A stretch of DNA of 64,000 nucleotides, from assembly GCF_023715245.1 (NCBI RefSeq), contig NZ_JAMBNV010000002.1:1-64000 (forward strand), read 5' to 3'. The notes below the pieces were generated by a model. It was given only the letters and a program-made list of their open reading frames with translations, did not search any database and had not been told where the DNA came from. Below, piece after piece: positions 7,841-17,426 of this stretch; position 1 is the stretch's first letter, and each line of letters begins with the position of its first letter. The position numbers and the translations under genes were made by a program. The DNA is from Sporosarcina luteola (GTDB lineage: Bacteria > Bacillota > Bacilli > Bacillales_A > Planococcaceae).

Positions 7841-8242
7841 TCAATGAAGCCATTTTGTTGTCGTTATGGTCGTTCCAGCCCCGTTTTCCGAAACGACTTT
7901 GAACTCGTCCATAAGCCGTTTCACTCCAGGCATTCCTGCTCCAAGGCCGCCAGATGTCGAAAAGCCGTCTTCCATCACTTTACGCAGATCAGGGATTCCT
8001 GGACCTTCATCAGAAGCGATGATTTTGATGCCGAACTTCCCATCATCAGTCACTCTTTCAATCTCAATCTTCCCTTTTCCGGCATACAGATAAATATTTC
8101 TCGCCAGTTCGCTGATTGCGGTCGTGATGCGAGCTTGGTCGACGGTTCCGAAACCGGCCTTCTTTGCTTCGTTACGCCCTAATTGCCTTGCAGCAACGAT
8201 ATCCCATTCCGTGATTATCTCTACAGAAGACCTAAAGTTCAT
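7841..8242 (-). CDS. rsbT: RsbT, stressosome serine/threonine kinase
   Basis: A 133-aa GHKL kinase with N box SELARNIYLYA, DEGPGI and a glycine-rich GGLGAGMPGVKRL segment. It phosphorylates RsbS and RsbR upon stress, leaves the stressosome and activates RsbU. GGAGG lies 7 nt before ATG, and the gene is 2 bp from rsbS. Confidence 0.97.
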   Translation of the reverse strand: MNFRSSVEIITEWDIVAARQLGRNEAKKAGFGTVDQARITTAISELARNIYLYAGKGKIEIERVTDDGKFGIKIIASDEGPGIPDLRKVMEDGFSTSGGLGAGMPGVKRLMDEFKVVSENGAGTTITTTKWLH

Positions 8243-8244
8243 TG

Positions 8245-8607
8245 TCAGGCCTCCAATTCTTTATAAAGTTTATCCAAACCGTTTTCCAAGTCTAGCGCAG
8301 TCATTACATTACTCAAGCGGATCCCAAGCTCAATCAATGTGATGGCAACTGCAGGCTGAATACCAGTGATTACAACTTTCGCGCCCATCAAACCTGTCAT
8401 ATTGATCACATCCCCCAAGACTTTTGCGATGAAGGAATCAATGAAATCGATCGGCGTCAAGTCGATTACAACACCAAGAGCTGCAGTTTTATGCATTTTA
8501 TTCAATAGGTCTTCCTGAAATTGAATGGCCGTCTGGTCATCTAACTCCCATTGAATCGACACGATGAGGACTTCATTCAATTTCAAAATCGGTATACGTG
8601 CATTCAA
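8245..8607 (-). CDS. rsbS: RsbS, stressosome scaffold STAS protein
   Basis: A 120-aa single STAS domain protein. The phosphoacceptor serine is in [11 protein letters not shown] (near residue 58). It forms the stressosome core with RsbR and sequesters RsbT. It uses a TTG start overlapping the rsbR stop (TTGA), with GGAGGTGG 7 nt upstream, inside the rsbR 3' end. Confidence 0.97.
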   Translation of the reverse strand: MNARIPILKLNEVLIVSIQWELDDQTAIQFQEDLLNKMHKTAALGVVIDLTPIDFIDSFIAKVLGDVINMTGLMGAKVVITGIQPAVAITLIELGIRLSNVMTALDLENGLDKLYKELEA

Positions 8608-9434
8608 TTTGCTTCCACCTCCACGATTGCTCGATTTGTCATTCCCAAAGCTGCCTGCATTCCCCTCTGCAACGTGCTTTTCGTCGTGAATTCATGAAGG
8701 TTGATGCCCAAGGCGACAATCGTCTGTGCAATTTCAGGACGGATGCCGACAAGCATGCATTTCGCACCTACCAAACGCACCGCTTCCGCCGCTTGGATAA
8801 TATGATGCGCAACCATCGTATCTACGACCGGGACTCCTGTAATATCGAGCAGTACCACTTCAGCCCGCTGGCTCACTACGCCTTCCAAAAGGTTCTCCAT
8901 GATCAGCTTCGCGCGTTCCGTGTCGATCGTCCCGACTAAAGGCATGACTGAAATCTTGTCGAATACTGGAATTAAGGAAGCGGACAACTCTTGCAATGCG
9001 ATTTTCTGCAAGCTGACCGTCCTTTCCCATTCCGTGGAATAGGCATCGATAATGCTTTCCCGTAAAGGATTAATCCAGTTTTTGAAGATGATATTGAAAG
9101 AACGTAAGTTTCCTTCGTTGATGATCTCTTGCTCCTCCAGAAACTCGAATACGACATCTGAAAAATTGTCGATCGCCTTATTGACGAATTTGATCGCCCA
9201 GCCGAAACGGACGACTTTCTCTGTGAAGTCGTTGATTCTTTCAGTATTCGCAGCTGATGAATCGGTAATGTTGGAAGTCATAAGCTCCGCAAATTCCCTG
9301 CTTGTTTTTTCGACCAGGTGATCAGGCATAAAGTGGAAAAAACGTTCCCCCTTTTCCTCTTTCATCCTTCTGATCCAACGCTCGATGATTTCGTCCATGT
9401 TCTGATTGATGCCTTCTACCATTATTTTATTCAT
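8604..9434 (-). CDS. rsbR: RsbR, stressosome co-antagonist with sensor domain
   Basis: A 276-aa protein with an N-terminal globin-like sensory domain (about 1-140) and a C-terminal STAS domain. The two phosphorylated threonines of B. subtilis RsbRA (T171, T205) correspond to T172 (GTIDTERA) and T206 (VVDTMVAHH) and both are kept. It is the first gene of the stressosome cluster, downstream of the ndoA terminator, so it probably has its own vegetative promoter in 9435-9545. Start ATG with GGAGG 11 nt before; an in-frame ATG four codons later is an alternative. Confidence 0.96.
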   Translation of the reverse strand: MNKIMVEGINQNMDEIIERWIRRMKEEKGERFFHFMPDHLVEKTSREFAELMTSNITDSSAANTERINDFTEKVVRFGWAIKFVNKAIDNFSDVVFEFLEEQEIINEGNLRSFNIIFKNWINPLRESIIDAYSTEWERTVSLQKIALQELSASLIPVFDKISVMPLVGTIDTERAKLIMENLLEGVVSQRAEVVLLDITGVPVVDTMVAHHIIQAAEAVRLVGAKCMLVGIRPEIAQTIVALGINLHEFTTKSTLQRGMQAALGMTNRAIVEVEAN

Positions 9435-9545
9435 ATGTTAAAATGCCTCCTCACCAAAATGAAAATCCCATATGACCATTGTACAGAAAAAAGATGAAAT
9501 AGACATCTATTTGCCAGCTCTCCCATGACAAAATCCATTACAAAA

Positions 9546-9580
9546 TAAAAAAACACTCCGGAAGACGAGGTCCGCAGTGC
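9546..9580 (-). terminator. terminator after ndoA
   Basis: A hairpin pairing CACTCCGGA with TCCGCAGTG, followed on the minus strand by an uninterrupted T-tract. It separates the toxin-antitoxin pair from rsbR. Confidence 0.75.
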
Positions 9581-9594
9581 TTTTACATATGTAT

Positions 9595-9945
9595 TCAAAA
9601 TTTAACAAGCCCGAAGCTAATTTCCAGCGCTTCGTCAACCTTTTCCATCAATGGTTCATCCAAATGGGTGATTTTATCCGTCAGCCTCGACTTATCGATC
9701 GTGCGGACTTGTTCGAGCAGGATCACGGAATCCCGCTCGAAACCATACCGTTCCGCATCGATTTCGACATGTGTCGGCAATTTAGCCTTCTGGATTTGTG
9801 CAGTGATCGCTGCAACAATCACTGTCGGGCTGAACCGGTTGCCTATGTCATTCTGGATGACAAGCACCGGTCTCGTCCCTCCCTGTTCGGAACCAACGAC
9901 GGGTGACAGGTCTGCAAAAAAGACGTCCCCACGTTTTATTGCCAA
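9595..9945 (-). CDS. ndoA: EndoA (NdoA), MazF-type mRNA interferase toxin
   Basis: A 116-aa PemK/MazF-family endoribonuclease, near the usual 116 aa of B. subtilis EndoA. The conserved [22 protein letters not shown]-terminus and the AAITAQ segment carrying the catalytic Arg and Thr are present. Family members cleave mRNA at short U-containing sites (UACAU in B. subtilis). It starts at TTG with GGAGG 8 nt upstream, 4 bp after the antitoxin stop. Confidence 0.97.
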   Translation of the reverse strand: MAIKRGDVFFADLSPVVGSEQGGTRPVLVIQNDIGNRFSPTVIVAAITAQIQKAKLPTHVEIDAERYGFERDSVILLEQVRTIDKSRLTDKITHLDEPLMEKVDEALEISFGLVKF

Positions 9946-9949
9946 CTTT

Positions 9950-10216
9950 TCATCCTCCGCTTACGAGACGTTCCACCGTATGCTGGGCTTCGAGCTCCGC
10001 ATGCAAGCATTCCTTTGCGATTCGTAAGTTGATTTGCGACATTTCAACGTAGCCGATCATCATCGCTTCACGGATCGTATCCGCTTCATGACTAGACATA
10101 TACCGCTTCGTTGAAACATAAGCGAATTCTCCGCGCTCCGGCTCTTGATGGACGGCCGTATGTTCAATTTCATTCCCCTTCGATACTTTTACGATTTTTA
10201 TGTTTTTCTCTCGCAA
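9950..10216 (-). CDS. ndoAI: EndoAI (NdoAI), antitoxin of EndoA
   Basis: An 88-aa protein whose C-terminal half (INLRIAKE...[10 protein letters not shown]) matches the EndoAI toxin-binding region. The N-terminal ribbon-helix-helix half is colinear in length with B. subtilis EndoAI but strongly diverged. A TTG start at 10216 is chosen because GGAGGT sits exactly 7 nt before it; the upstream GTG overlaps that Shine-Dalgarno. Toxin and antitoxin thus both use TTG. A weak promoter may lie at about 10270-10300. Confidence 0.9.
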   Translation of the reverse strand: MREKNIKIVKVSKGNEIEHTAVHQEPERGEFAYVSTKRYMSSHEADTIREAMMIGYVEMSQINLRIAKECLHAELEAQHTVERLVSGG

Positions 10217-10387
10217 TTCTAGCACCTCCGACAGACCCCGTTCCCTCGATCGATTCTATTCAAAGTCTATCTTACCATTGAACTTCGACAATGAGAAGAC
10301 ATAGAAGGATTTTTATTGACAAGAATCTTCAAATAATGTGGTCATTTGTCGAAAGATGGAACTGCGTACATCTTATCCATGTTAGGT

Positions 10388-11494
10388 TCAATATATTCTC
10401 GGAACGCGTTTTCCAATTGTAACCGCGACTTCATATGGAATGGTCCCGAGTCGGTCCGCCCATTCCTCCATCGTGATTTCCTCATCACCTTGCCTGCCGA
10501 TCAATGTCACTTTTTCCCCGACAGCAAATTCGCGCGGCAGTTTCACCATGCATTGGTCCATGCAGATCGTTCCGACGATTGGCATCCGTTCGCCGCCAAT
10601 CAACACATCCTGGTCGCGCAGCCCGCGTTTCAAGCCGTCTGCATAGCCGATCGGCAACGTGCCGATCCACTCATCGCGCTTTGTTTCGTAGGTTCCCCCA
10701 TAGCTGATGCTTTCGCCCTTCCCGAGCTTTTTCACATACGCTAATTCTGTTTCAAGCGTGAACGCTTTCTTCAGGTCAAACGGCAATTTAGTCCCTACGT
10801 AAGAGGAAGGTGCGATGCCGTATAGACTGATGCCAAAACGTACAGCATCGAGCGCATATTGCGGATAAAGCAAAGCCGCTGCACTATTCGAAGCATGGAC
10901 AAGGGGCGGTCTTTGCGGAAACTCAGCCACCAACTCCATGAAACGACTGAATTGCTCCTCCGTTTTACTAGAATCCTCCTCATCCGCGCAGGCGAAATGA
11001 GTGAAGGCGCCTACAAGACGGATGTTATTCGACCCTTCAATTACTTCAACAATATCCTGAAGTGCAGTTTCATCCCGCAGACCGATCCGGCCCATACCGC
11101 TGTCAATTTTCACATGAACACGCAACGGACGATCGGCTTCCTTAACAAGATTGGCCGCCTGACGAAGCCATCCGGCATCCGAAACAGCGACATGGATTCC
11201 TAGCGTTGCGGCCCTTTCTGCAAATCCGACCGGAGACAAACCCATTACGAGGATATCTGCGGTAATGCCGCTATCGCGCAAATGTAAGGCCTCGTCAGGC
11301 GTCGCTACCGACACCATCCGGGCTCCCGCAGCAATTGCGGCACGTGCCACTTCGACCTCCCCATGCCCATAGCCGTCCGCTTTCACGACGGCTATGACGG
11401 ATGTTTGGCGAGGTAAATACCGCTTCAAGTTTTCGATATTCTCTTGTATCGCTTGTAAATTGACGCTTGCCTTAGTAGGACGATAATTCTCCAT
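10388..11494 (-). CDS. alr: alanine racemase
   Basis: A 368-aa fold-type III PLP enzyme that makes D-alanine for peptidoglycan. The PLP lysine is K38 in VKADGYGHG, and the second catalytic base is Y265 in SYGGTYE. It shows full family length and a GAGGG ribosome binding site. It lies upstream of ndoAI-ndoA as in B. subtilis, and murF and ddl, which use the D-Ala product, are about 8 kb away. Confidence 0.97.
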   Translation of the reverse strand: MENYRPTKASVNLQAIQENIENLKRYLPRQTSVIAVVKADGYGHGEVEVARAAIAAGARMVSVATPDEALHLRDSGITADILVMGLSPVGFAERAATLGIHVAVSDAGWLRQAANLVKEADRPLRVHVKIDSGMGRIGLRDETALQDIVEVIEGSNNIRLVGAFTHFACADEEDSSKTEEQFSRFMELVAEFPQRPPLVHASNSAAALLYPQYALDAVRFGISLYGIAPSSYVGTKLPFDLKKAFTLETELAYVKKLGKGESISYGGTYETKRDEWIGTLPIGYADGLKRGLRDQDVLIGGERMPIVGTICMDQCMVKLPREFAVGEKVTLIGRQGDEEITMEEWADRLGTIPYEVAVTIGKRVPRIY

Positions 11495-11562
11495 ATGAAT
11501 CCCTCATTTTTCTCTGGATGACACTATTATCAAGCCTATGAGCTTTTCACGTCAATGAATTC

Positions 11563-12567
11563 TTATTTGCTATCTTCAGGACTCATCGAAGATGCGACTT
11601 CAATCAACTCGTCAGCCGTCAATGTGGATGATGCGACAAAGAACGCCACTCCGTCCTGCTCCCAGCGGATCGAGTTATTCGTCAATGCCGCCACAGTGAA
11701 GCCCAAGTCGACCGGGTCCCCTTCGATAGAAACTGCCATTTGATTATCCGGAGTTTCTGCCGGTTCCTGCACGACAATGAATTCCTTGTCTCCGCCGCCG
11801 AATGTCGTGAAAAATCTTGTTCCGTTTTCTGTAGCGACCATTTCTTCTTCAACGACCGTTCCTTCCCAATTCAGGTTCGGATAGTACTTCATCATACCTG
11901 TTTGGCCATCTTCAGTCGATTGCGATTTTTTATCTGGTTGGGCCTTTTCCATATCAACTTGATATTCGGCTGCCTTATGCTCTACGCCAAGTGCTATTTT
12001 ATTGAACGTTACACGGATTTTCTCTTCCTTGTTTTCATCCATGACGGATACGTACTTCGGCAGCAATGTTTTCTTATCAATATGGATCTGCTGCATCGGA
12101 AGGACTTTCTTATGATTATTCCTTGATGCTGTTTCGAATACATACGTCTTATCCTTTTCTTGCATCGTGGAATTCTTATCCGCCTTGATGTCGTCCGACA
12201 AAGTGCCGATCAAGTACGGCATGCTGTTTTGCGTCGGCCAATCACTTTGGAACTTATACGTTTTTCCGAGTGACGGCGTGATGACAAAAACACCTTCTTC
12301 ATTTCTGACGATCATCTGGGAATCTTGGCTCCCCGCTTGCGAAACATTCACTTTGTAAAAATCAGGTTTCGTATGCCATACAGTTACATCGTACACCCTG
12401 GGTTCAGAACCTGTTTTGATTTCCATCGTCGCCTGCAATTCGTACCCTTTCGCCTCGTTCCACTTCCCACTGAGCTTCTTCATGACATCCTCTTTAGACG
12501 GTGATCCACAAGCTGCTAGCAGTGTCATGATTGCAACTAGCAATAAAACAAAAATTCGGCTGCGCAT
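11563..12567 (-). CDS. lipoprotein, LolA-like (YdcC family)
   Basis: A protein of about 334 aa with a lipoprotein signal: a charged start, a hydrophobic core and the lipobox LLAAC (Cys about residue 19). The rest resembles LolA/DUF4367-containing outer-membrane-lipoprotein-carrier-like proteins such as YdcC, a sigma-E-expressed sporulation protein in B. subtilis. It is extracytoplasmic and membrane anchored. The ATG at 12567 is chosen because AAAGGATG lies 6 nt upstream. It sits between acpS and alr as in B. subtilis. Confidence 0.9.
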   Translation of the reverse strand: MRSRIFVLLLVAIMTLLAACGSPSKEDVMKKLSGKWNEAKGYELQATMEIKTGSEPRVYDVTVWHTKPDFYKVNVSQAGSQDSQMIVRNEEGVFVITPSLGKTYKFQSDWPTQNSMPYLIGTLSDDIKADKNSTMQEKDKTYVFETASRNNHKKVLPMQQIHIDKKTLLPKYVSVMDENKEEKIRVTFNKIALGVEHKAAEYQVDMEKAQPDKKSQSTEDGQTGMMKYYPNLNWEGTVVEEEMVATENGTRFFTTFGGGDKEFIVVQEPAETPDNQMAVSIEGDPVDLGFTVAALTNNSIRWEQDGVAFFVASSTLTADELIEVASSMSPEDSK

Positions 12568-12653
12568 ACAGTTCATCCTTTCTCATTTCAATCGGGTAGG
12601 TCATCTTATGAGAGTGGACAGTCATTTATGCTAGCTTGTTTACATTGGGAAAA

Positions 12654-13007
12654 TTATTTCTCTAAAATGACCTGCGCAGCTGCAACCGTGCGGGTATGGG
12701 TGATGGACACGAAGCCTTCAACTTTCGTACCGTCAAAATACAATACCGGTTTCCCGGACGGCTCCGGGAGAATTTCGATCTGATCGAACCTGCAATCTCT
12801 TCCAATTCCCGTGCCTTTCGCTTTCCCAAACGCCTCTTTCGCCGCAAATCGCCCGGCGAGGAATTCATTCTTCCGGTTCGGCGACAGTGTTTCATATAGC
12901 CGCAGCTCTTTTTTCGTAAGGATGCGCAACCTGAATTTATCCGACCTCTCATCCAGTGAAGCTATACGATCCAATTCCACGATATCCAATCCGATGCCTG
13001 CTATCAT
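12654..13007 (-). CDS. acpS: holo-[acyl-carrier-protein] synthase
   Basis: A 117-aa AcpS-type phosphopantetheinyl transferase. Mg-binding D8 lies in GIGLDIVE, and the FAAKEAFGKA helix carries the conserved Glu and Lys. It transfers 4'-phosphopantetheine from CoA to apo-ACP. The ATG at 13007 is chosen from AAGGA 8 nt upstream and alignment with Bacillus AcpS; six codons of in-frame extension exist. It is divergent from the rhomboid gene. Confidence 0.96.
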   Translation of the reverse strand: MIAGIGLDIVELDRIASLDERSDKFRLRILTKKELRLYETLSPNRKNEFLAGRFAAKEAFGKAKGTGIGRDCRFDQIEILPEPSGKPVLYFDGTKVEGFVSITHTRTVAAAQVILEK

Positions 13008-13104
13008 TTTATCCATCCTTTTCATTCACGTTTTGTAATGGTAGTTCGCACTTCTTATCCAATCATAAACTATGTATAATAAAACCAAAGGTCAGGTGAA
13101 AAAA

Positions 13105-13710
13105 GTGTTTATACGAAGAGAGAACTTTTCCCAGTATATCCGTTTGTATCCGTTTGTAACCGCGCTGTTAGCAATGAATATCCTCATTTTCATTGCGACG
13201 AGCCTTCCAATCCAAGGGAGCCGGTATTTATATTATATGGGTGTAGGAATCAATTCAGCGATTTCCGCCGGGGAATGGTGGCGCCTCGTCACGCCGATGT
13301 TTTTACATGCAGGGCTCATGCATCTTCTGTTCAATATGTTTTCCTTGTTCATCTTCGGCCCTGAGCTTGAACGTGTTGCCGGCAAGGCGCGCTTCCTGAC
13401 AATCTACCTTCTGTCAGGCATTTTCGCCAATGTCGCCTCTTTCTTCCTCGGAGGAACTGATTTCGCCCATGTCGGAGCGAGCGGCGCGATATTCGGCATT
13501 TTCGGCGCATTCGGCGCACTCGTCTATTATACGAAAAATGCATTTCCCCAGCTGCGTCAAATTATGCTGCCGATCATCGTCATTAGCGTGATTATGACCT
13601 TCCTTCAACCCGGCGTCAATGTCATCGGGCATATCGCAGGGCTGATTGTCGGCTTCATCATCGGTCTTAGCTACTTTAGCCCAAAACGGATTGTAAGTTG
13701 GAGACGATAA
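13105..13710 (+). CDS. rhomboid-family intramembrane serine protease (YdcA type)
   Basis: A 201-aa polytopic membrane protein with six predicted helices. The catalytic dyad is visible: S126 in GASGAIFG and H176 in GHIAGLIVG. The L1 loop residues around HAGLMHLLFNMF are also conserved. Rhomboids cleave transmembrane substrates; the substrate here is unknown. A GTG start at 13105 is chosen because AGGTG lies 6 nt before it, giving a normal cytoplasmic N-terminus. It is followed by a strong terminator. Confidence 0.94.
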   Translation: MFIRRENFSQYIRLYPFVTALLAMNILIFIATSLPIQGSRYLYYMGVGINSAISAGEWWRLVTPMFLHAGLMHLLFNMFSLFIFGPELERVAGKARFLTIYLLSGIFANVASFFLGGTDFAHVGASGAIFGIFGAFGALVYYTKNAFPQLRQIMLPIIVISVIMTFLQPGVNVIGHIAGLIVGFIIGLSYFSPKRIVSWRR

Positions 13711-13711
13711 T

Positions 13712-13737
13712 AAAAGCCGTTACGAAGAACGGCTTTT
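13712..13737 (+). terminator. rhomboid gene terminator, part of a dispersed repeat
   Basis: Stem AAAAGCCGT/ACGGCTTTT. The same hairpin recurs at 13778-13802 and in reverse complement at 35365-35396, so this terminator belongs to a mobile or duplicated unit. Confidence 0.7.
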
Positions 13738-13806
13738 GCGAGTAAAAGCACAGCGTTACGAGCACATCTTTGCACTAGCCGTTACGAAGAACGGCTTTTG
13801 CGAGCA
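13712..13806. repeat. dispersed repeat with duplicated GCCGTTACGAAGAACGGC hairpin
   Basis: Two copies of the hairpin unit (13714-13741 and 13778-13805) flank a short linker. The segment 13715-13768 also matches the reverse complement of about 35341-35394 with only a few differences over about 54 bp, so homology extends beyond the hairpin. Confidence 0.75.
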
Positions 13807-13814
13807 CAACACAC

Positions 13815-13846
13815 GAAAAGCCTGCGAGTAATTCGCAGGCTTTTTT
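13815..13846 (-). terminator. ydbT terminator
   Basis: Stem AAAGCCTGCGA/TCGCAGGCTTT at the 3' end of ydbT, with T-rich flanks in both directions. It can serve both the rhomboid gene and ydbT. Confidence 0.75.
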
Positions 13847-15348
13847 CATTCGTCAATAGTCGAACAACCTTTTTCATACCAATTGAAAATCCTCTCCGCG
13901 TCTTCGACGTCCATATGATGTACGCTTGCGTGAAAGACGCCCATACCGGATTTAATGTTGGCAATGACCGTCGCAACGCCTTTTCGTCTATGGAAGTAGC
14001 TTTGTTTCATTTCCATGGACTGAATCCGCTTCTTTTTCATATATGCCGTTTGCAAACTGATTCCCCTAAACCGAAACGTCAGCTGACTGCCGGTAATATC
14101 ATATGCGGCGGAGCGGTGCTGCCAAATGCCGAGCGCAATAATGACTGGGATGATTGCGAGCGAGAACAGGCCGTACGGGAAGAAGAAATACGTAAGCGCC
14201 CCGATAATCGGCAGCATCCACAAAAAGTCGATGCGATAATAGAACGGCCTGCCTTTTGCAGTAAGCCTATTCGCAGGCTCTTCCAAATACAAGTCGGGGA
14301 AGACATCCTCCAAATACGTCAATACCCTATCCCTTTTCACAATCGGGAATAGATTGATCTTCGAGCTTTGGCCAATCCCGCCCCCAGCACTATGGATAGA
14401 TACCGTTGCATAACCGAATAACTTCCTGACCGGATTCTCGACGACTACGACGCTTTGGATCCTTTTCAGAGGCACGGTCACTTTCTTTTTTTCTAGTAAT
14501 CCCCTCGTAATAACAATGTCTTCCTCATCCATTTCAACTGTGAAATTGTAATGGGAAAGGAGTGTCATTCCCACAGATAGGATCCACACACCGAGCAAAC
14601 CGAGGAAAACAGCAACCGCCACAATCAACACACCGAACTTGATGAATGCAGATATCTCTTCGAACATCCACTCGAATGGAAGCAGTTCCCCAAATTGTGA
14701 GAGGAAGATCGCCACCCCGGATAGAATGACACCTACACCTCCGGAAGTTGTGGCAAGCACCAACAGGTCTTTCGATGTCATCGTGAACATTTTACGGAAA
14801 TTCAATTCCTCTTCCATCGGCATCTCTTCTATTGGAGAGACCATTTCTCCATCTGCGACAGGCATTTCCCTCTGCCGCTTCTTCGCTTCAGCCATTTCGG
14901 TTTCCACACGCTTAGCGGCTTCTTTGGTTATCGCAGTTAATTCTCCTTCTGCCTGCTTCGCGTTAGAACTGCCCGCTGTTTCCACTTTCACTTTCACAAG
15001 CCCGAACGGTCGGTGGAAAATCCCTTCCGTATAGTCCAAGCTTTGTATCCGGTCGAAAGGGATATACCTTTTCTTTTTCACGAATAAACCTGACTCGATT
15101 CGAAGTTCATCGTCTTCGAACCAATACTCAAAACGCTTCCACTTGATGATTCCGCTTACGAACAAACTGATGATCAACACACCGAAAATGATGAAGGATA
15201 AATAATCCACATACCAGAGACCTGTCCCTCCACCTTTGAATCCATTTGCGAAAATCAGAACGACAAGTGGCAGGATTGCCTCTTTCAACGTTTTGAGCGT
15301 TTCAATTACCGCTGTGATCCAATGGAGCTTATAACGTTGTTCAGACAT
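13846..15348 (-). CDS. PH-domain membrane protein (YdbT family)
   Basis: A protein of about 500 aa with repeated bacterial PH (bPH2/DUF304) domains between transmembrane segments. The pattern 'helical pair, then a beta-rich PH unit with IPFDRIQS or VPLKRIQS' occurs about three times, and a charged Glu/Lys-rich linker lies near 120-190. In B. subtilis ydbS-ydbT are neighbours, and loss increases sensitivity to some bacteriocins; the molecular role is unknown. It overlaps ydbS by 8 bp. The ATG is placed at 15348; an adjacent ATG at 15351 is equivalent. Confidence 0.9.
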   Translation of the reverse strand: MSEQRYKLHWITAVIETLKTLKEAILPLVVLIFANGFKGGGTGLWYVDYLSFIIFGVLIISLFVSGIIKWKRFEYWFEDDELRIESGLFVKKKRYIPFDRIQSLDYTEGIFHRPFGLVKVKVETAGSSNAKQAEGELTAITKEAAKRVETEMAEAKKRQREMPVADGEMVSPIEEMPMEEELNFRKMFTMTSKDLLVLATTSGGVGVILSGVAIFLSQFGELLPFEWMFEEISAFIKFGVLIVAVAVFLGLLGVWILSVGMTLLSHYNFTVEMDEEDIVITRGLLEKKKVTVPLKRIQSVVVVENPVRKLFGYATVSIHSAGGGIGQSSKINLFPIVKRDRVLTYLEDVFPDLYLEEPANRLTAKGRPFYYRIDFLWMLPIIGALTYFFFPYGLFSLAIIPVIIALGIWQHRSAAYDITGSQLTFRFRGISLQTAYMKKKRIQSMEMKQSYFHRRKGVATVIANIKSGMGVFHASVHHMDVEDAERIFNWYEKGCSTIDE

Positions 15349-15820
15349 CATCTTCCGCCACCCTCGCAAGCACGGAAATCCTGCCGCGCAGTTCATCCGC
15401 CTCCGCCATGATCAACGCTGGGATCGTATGGACCGTGGCTGCTGTCGAAATCGAAATTTCAGCCAAACCGTATTTCCGCAAGATCGGACCTTGGGATGTA
15501 TCAACGTGTTGGACGCGCACCATTGGGATCAATGTCCGTTTCACAATGAACAGACCATGTTGCAATTCGATTTCGGACTCCCTCACTTCATACCGCCACC
15601 TCATCCATCTCACCTTCGGGAATAAAATGATGATGAAATAAGCGAATAGGAGGAGTGCAGCGGCTTCCAGCGGGTAGATCCACCACGGCCATTCAAATAT
15701 GTATACAAGCACGCCGACGCCGATGGCCACCAAAGCGAGAATGATTGTTTGAATCCAGCCGTATAATCGCCAGACTTTCAAACCTTTCGGAGATATCCTG
15801 TTAGCAGGTTGAGCTCTCAT
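15341..15820 (-). CDS. PH-domain membrane protein (YdbS family)
   Basis: A 159-aa protein with two N-terminal transmembrane helices (about 25-45 and 50-70) and one bacterial PH domain (RTLIPMVRVQHVDTSQGP). It is the partner of the downstream YdbT-like protein, with overlapping genes and probable translational coupling. The start has AGAGGTG 6 nt upstream. Confidence 0.9.
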   Translation of the reverse strand: MRAQPANRISPKGLKVWRLYGWIQTIILALVAIGVGVLVYIFEWPWWIYPLEAAALLLFAYFIIILFPKVRWMRWRYEVRESEIELQHGLFIVKRTLIPMVRVQHVDTSQGPILRKYGLAEISISTAATVHTIPALIMAEADELRGRISVLARVAEDDV

Positions 15821-15887
15821 TCACAACACCTCTTTCTATTCTTCCATTGTATACGTAGCAATCCTGATAATGTTTCAATTATATATT

Positions 15888-15925
15888 AAAAAAACCCCGG
15901 GGATGAGGTTGTCATCTCCGGGGGT
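15888..15925 (-). terminator. cshA terminator
   Basis: Minus strand: a GC-rich stem ACCCCCGGAGATGA/TCATCCCCGGGGT, then a run of seven T. It directly follows cshA. Confidence 0.85.
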
Positions 15926-15929
15926 ATTA

Positions 15930-17426
15930 TTATCTATCCGATTTGCCTCTAGAACTACTTGAACGGTCTCTACGTCCGCCTCCGCCGTCACGGCTTCCAC
16001 GACGTGAACCGCCGCCTCCGCCATAACCGCGTCCGCCTCCGTGTGAACGTCCGCCGCCACGGCTGCCTTTATAGCCGCCACGGTCACGTGAGCCCGAATT
16101 ACGGGAAGGCAATGGGCGTTCTTCCGTAATTTTAACAGGTGTATCGTCCGGTTCTTTCGTCAATGATCTGACTGCAGCCGCGACAATATCCTTCGCATCA
16201 AATTTCTGAAGAAGTTCTGCTGCCAATGGTTGGTAATCAGTCAATTCATTTTTCTCGATGATCTCAGCTAGCTGTTCCATCGCAAGACGTTGCTGACCGA
16301 TCAATGCCTCATCTTCTGTTGGCGGCTGAAGTGGAGTCATCCGTTTTTTCGTCGTTTCCTCGACGGTACGGAGATAACCCATTTCACGCGGCGTTACGAA
16401 TGTAATCGCCATACCGCTTTTACCAGCACGTCCTGTACGGCCGATACGGTGTACATAGCTTTCTGGATCTTGTGGAATATCGAAGTTGTAAACGTGTGTG
16501 ACACCAGAGATGTCGAGTCCTCGAGCTGCTACGTCTGTTGCAACGAGAACGTCGATTTTATTGTCCTTGAACTGGCGAAGAACAGACATCCGTTTTGCTT
16601 GTGTTAAGTCGCCATGGATTCCTTCTGCCAAGTAGCCGCGGATGCTCAATGCGTGTGCCACTTCATCGACACGGCGCTTCGTACGACCGAATACGATCGC
16701 AAGCTCAGGCTGGTGAACGTTCAACAGACGTGAAAGTACGTCAAACTTTTCTCTTTCTTGTGCTTTAACGAAGTATTGGTCGATGTTCTCAACAGTCATT
16801 TCTTTTGACTTGATTTTTACAATTTCAGGCTCTTTCATGAATGTCTCAGCAATTTTGCGGATTGCAGGAGGCATTGTAGCAGAGAATAGAAGTGTCTGGC
16901 GAGTATCTGGAACACTTGCCAAAATCGTGTTGATGTCTTCGATGAAGCCCATGTTAAGCATTTCATCCGCTTCGTCAAGGACGAGCGTATTTACATTGTT
17001 CAGTTTCAACGTTTTACGGTTGATATGGTCAAGAATACGTCCCGGAGTTCCGACAATAATTTGTGGATTATTGCGTAATGCTCGAATTTGCCGACCAATT
17101 TCTTGGCCACCATAAACAGATAATACACGAGCGCGTCTTCCGTATCCGATTTTATAAATTTCTTCGGATACTTGAATCGCCAATTCACGTGTCGGTGCAA
17201 TGACTAATGCTTGTACTGCAGGATTGTTCACATCGATTTTCTCAATGATCGGAATCCCGAAAGCAGCAGTCTTACCCGTACCTGTTTGTGCTTGACCGAT
17301 GACATCTCGGCCTTCCATGCCAAATCTGATAGTACCTTCTTGGATTGGTGTTGCTTCTTCAAACCCCATGCGCGATAGAGCACTTTGTGTGGATTCGCTA
17401 ATATTAAGTTCTGAAAATTTTGTCAA
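15930..17426 (-). CDS. cshA: DEAD-box ATP-dependent RNA helicase CshA
   Basis: A 498-aa helicase. Motifs: Q-motif region FEEATPIQ, Walker [21 protein letters not shown] and HRIGRTGR, then a C-terminal dimerisation segment and a glycine/arginine-rich (RGG-like) tail of about 60 residues. CshA unwinds RNA in ribosome assembly and in the degradosome. A TTG start at 17426 is chosen because AAAGGAG lies about 9 nt upstream. The leader upstream is long (see the 17427-17783 entry). Confidence 0.97.
   Translation of the reverse strand: MTKFSELNISESTQSALSRMGFEEATPIQEGTIRFGMEGRDVIGQAQTGTGKTAAFGIPIIEKIDVNNPAVQALVIAPTRELAIQVSEEIYKIGYGRRARVLSVYGGQEIGRQIRALRNNPQIIVGTPGRILDHINRKTLKLNNVNTLVLDEADEMLNMGFIEDINTILASVPDTRQTLLFSATMPPAIRKIAETFMKEPEIVKIKSKEMTVENIDQYFVKAQEREKFDVLSRLLNVHQPELAIVFGRTKRRVDEVAHALSIRGYLAEGIHGDLTQAKRMSVLRQFKDNKIDVLVATDVAARGLDISGVTHVYNFDIPQDPESYVHRIGRTGRAGKSGMAITFVTPREMGYLRTVEETTKKRMTPLQPPTEDEALIGQQRLAMEQLAEIIEKNELTDYQPLAAELLQKFDAKDIVAAAVRSLTKEPDDTPVKITEERPLPSRNSGSRDRGGYKGSRGGGRSHGGGRGYGGGGGSRRGSRDGGGGRRDRSSSSRGKSDR

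Noticed and set aside
9950..10225. Frameshift in the EndoAI antitoxin
   Set aside because: The N-terminal half is diverged but keeps exactly the same length relative to the conserved C-terminus, so a frame change is not needed.
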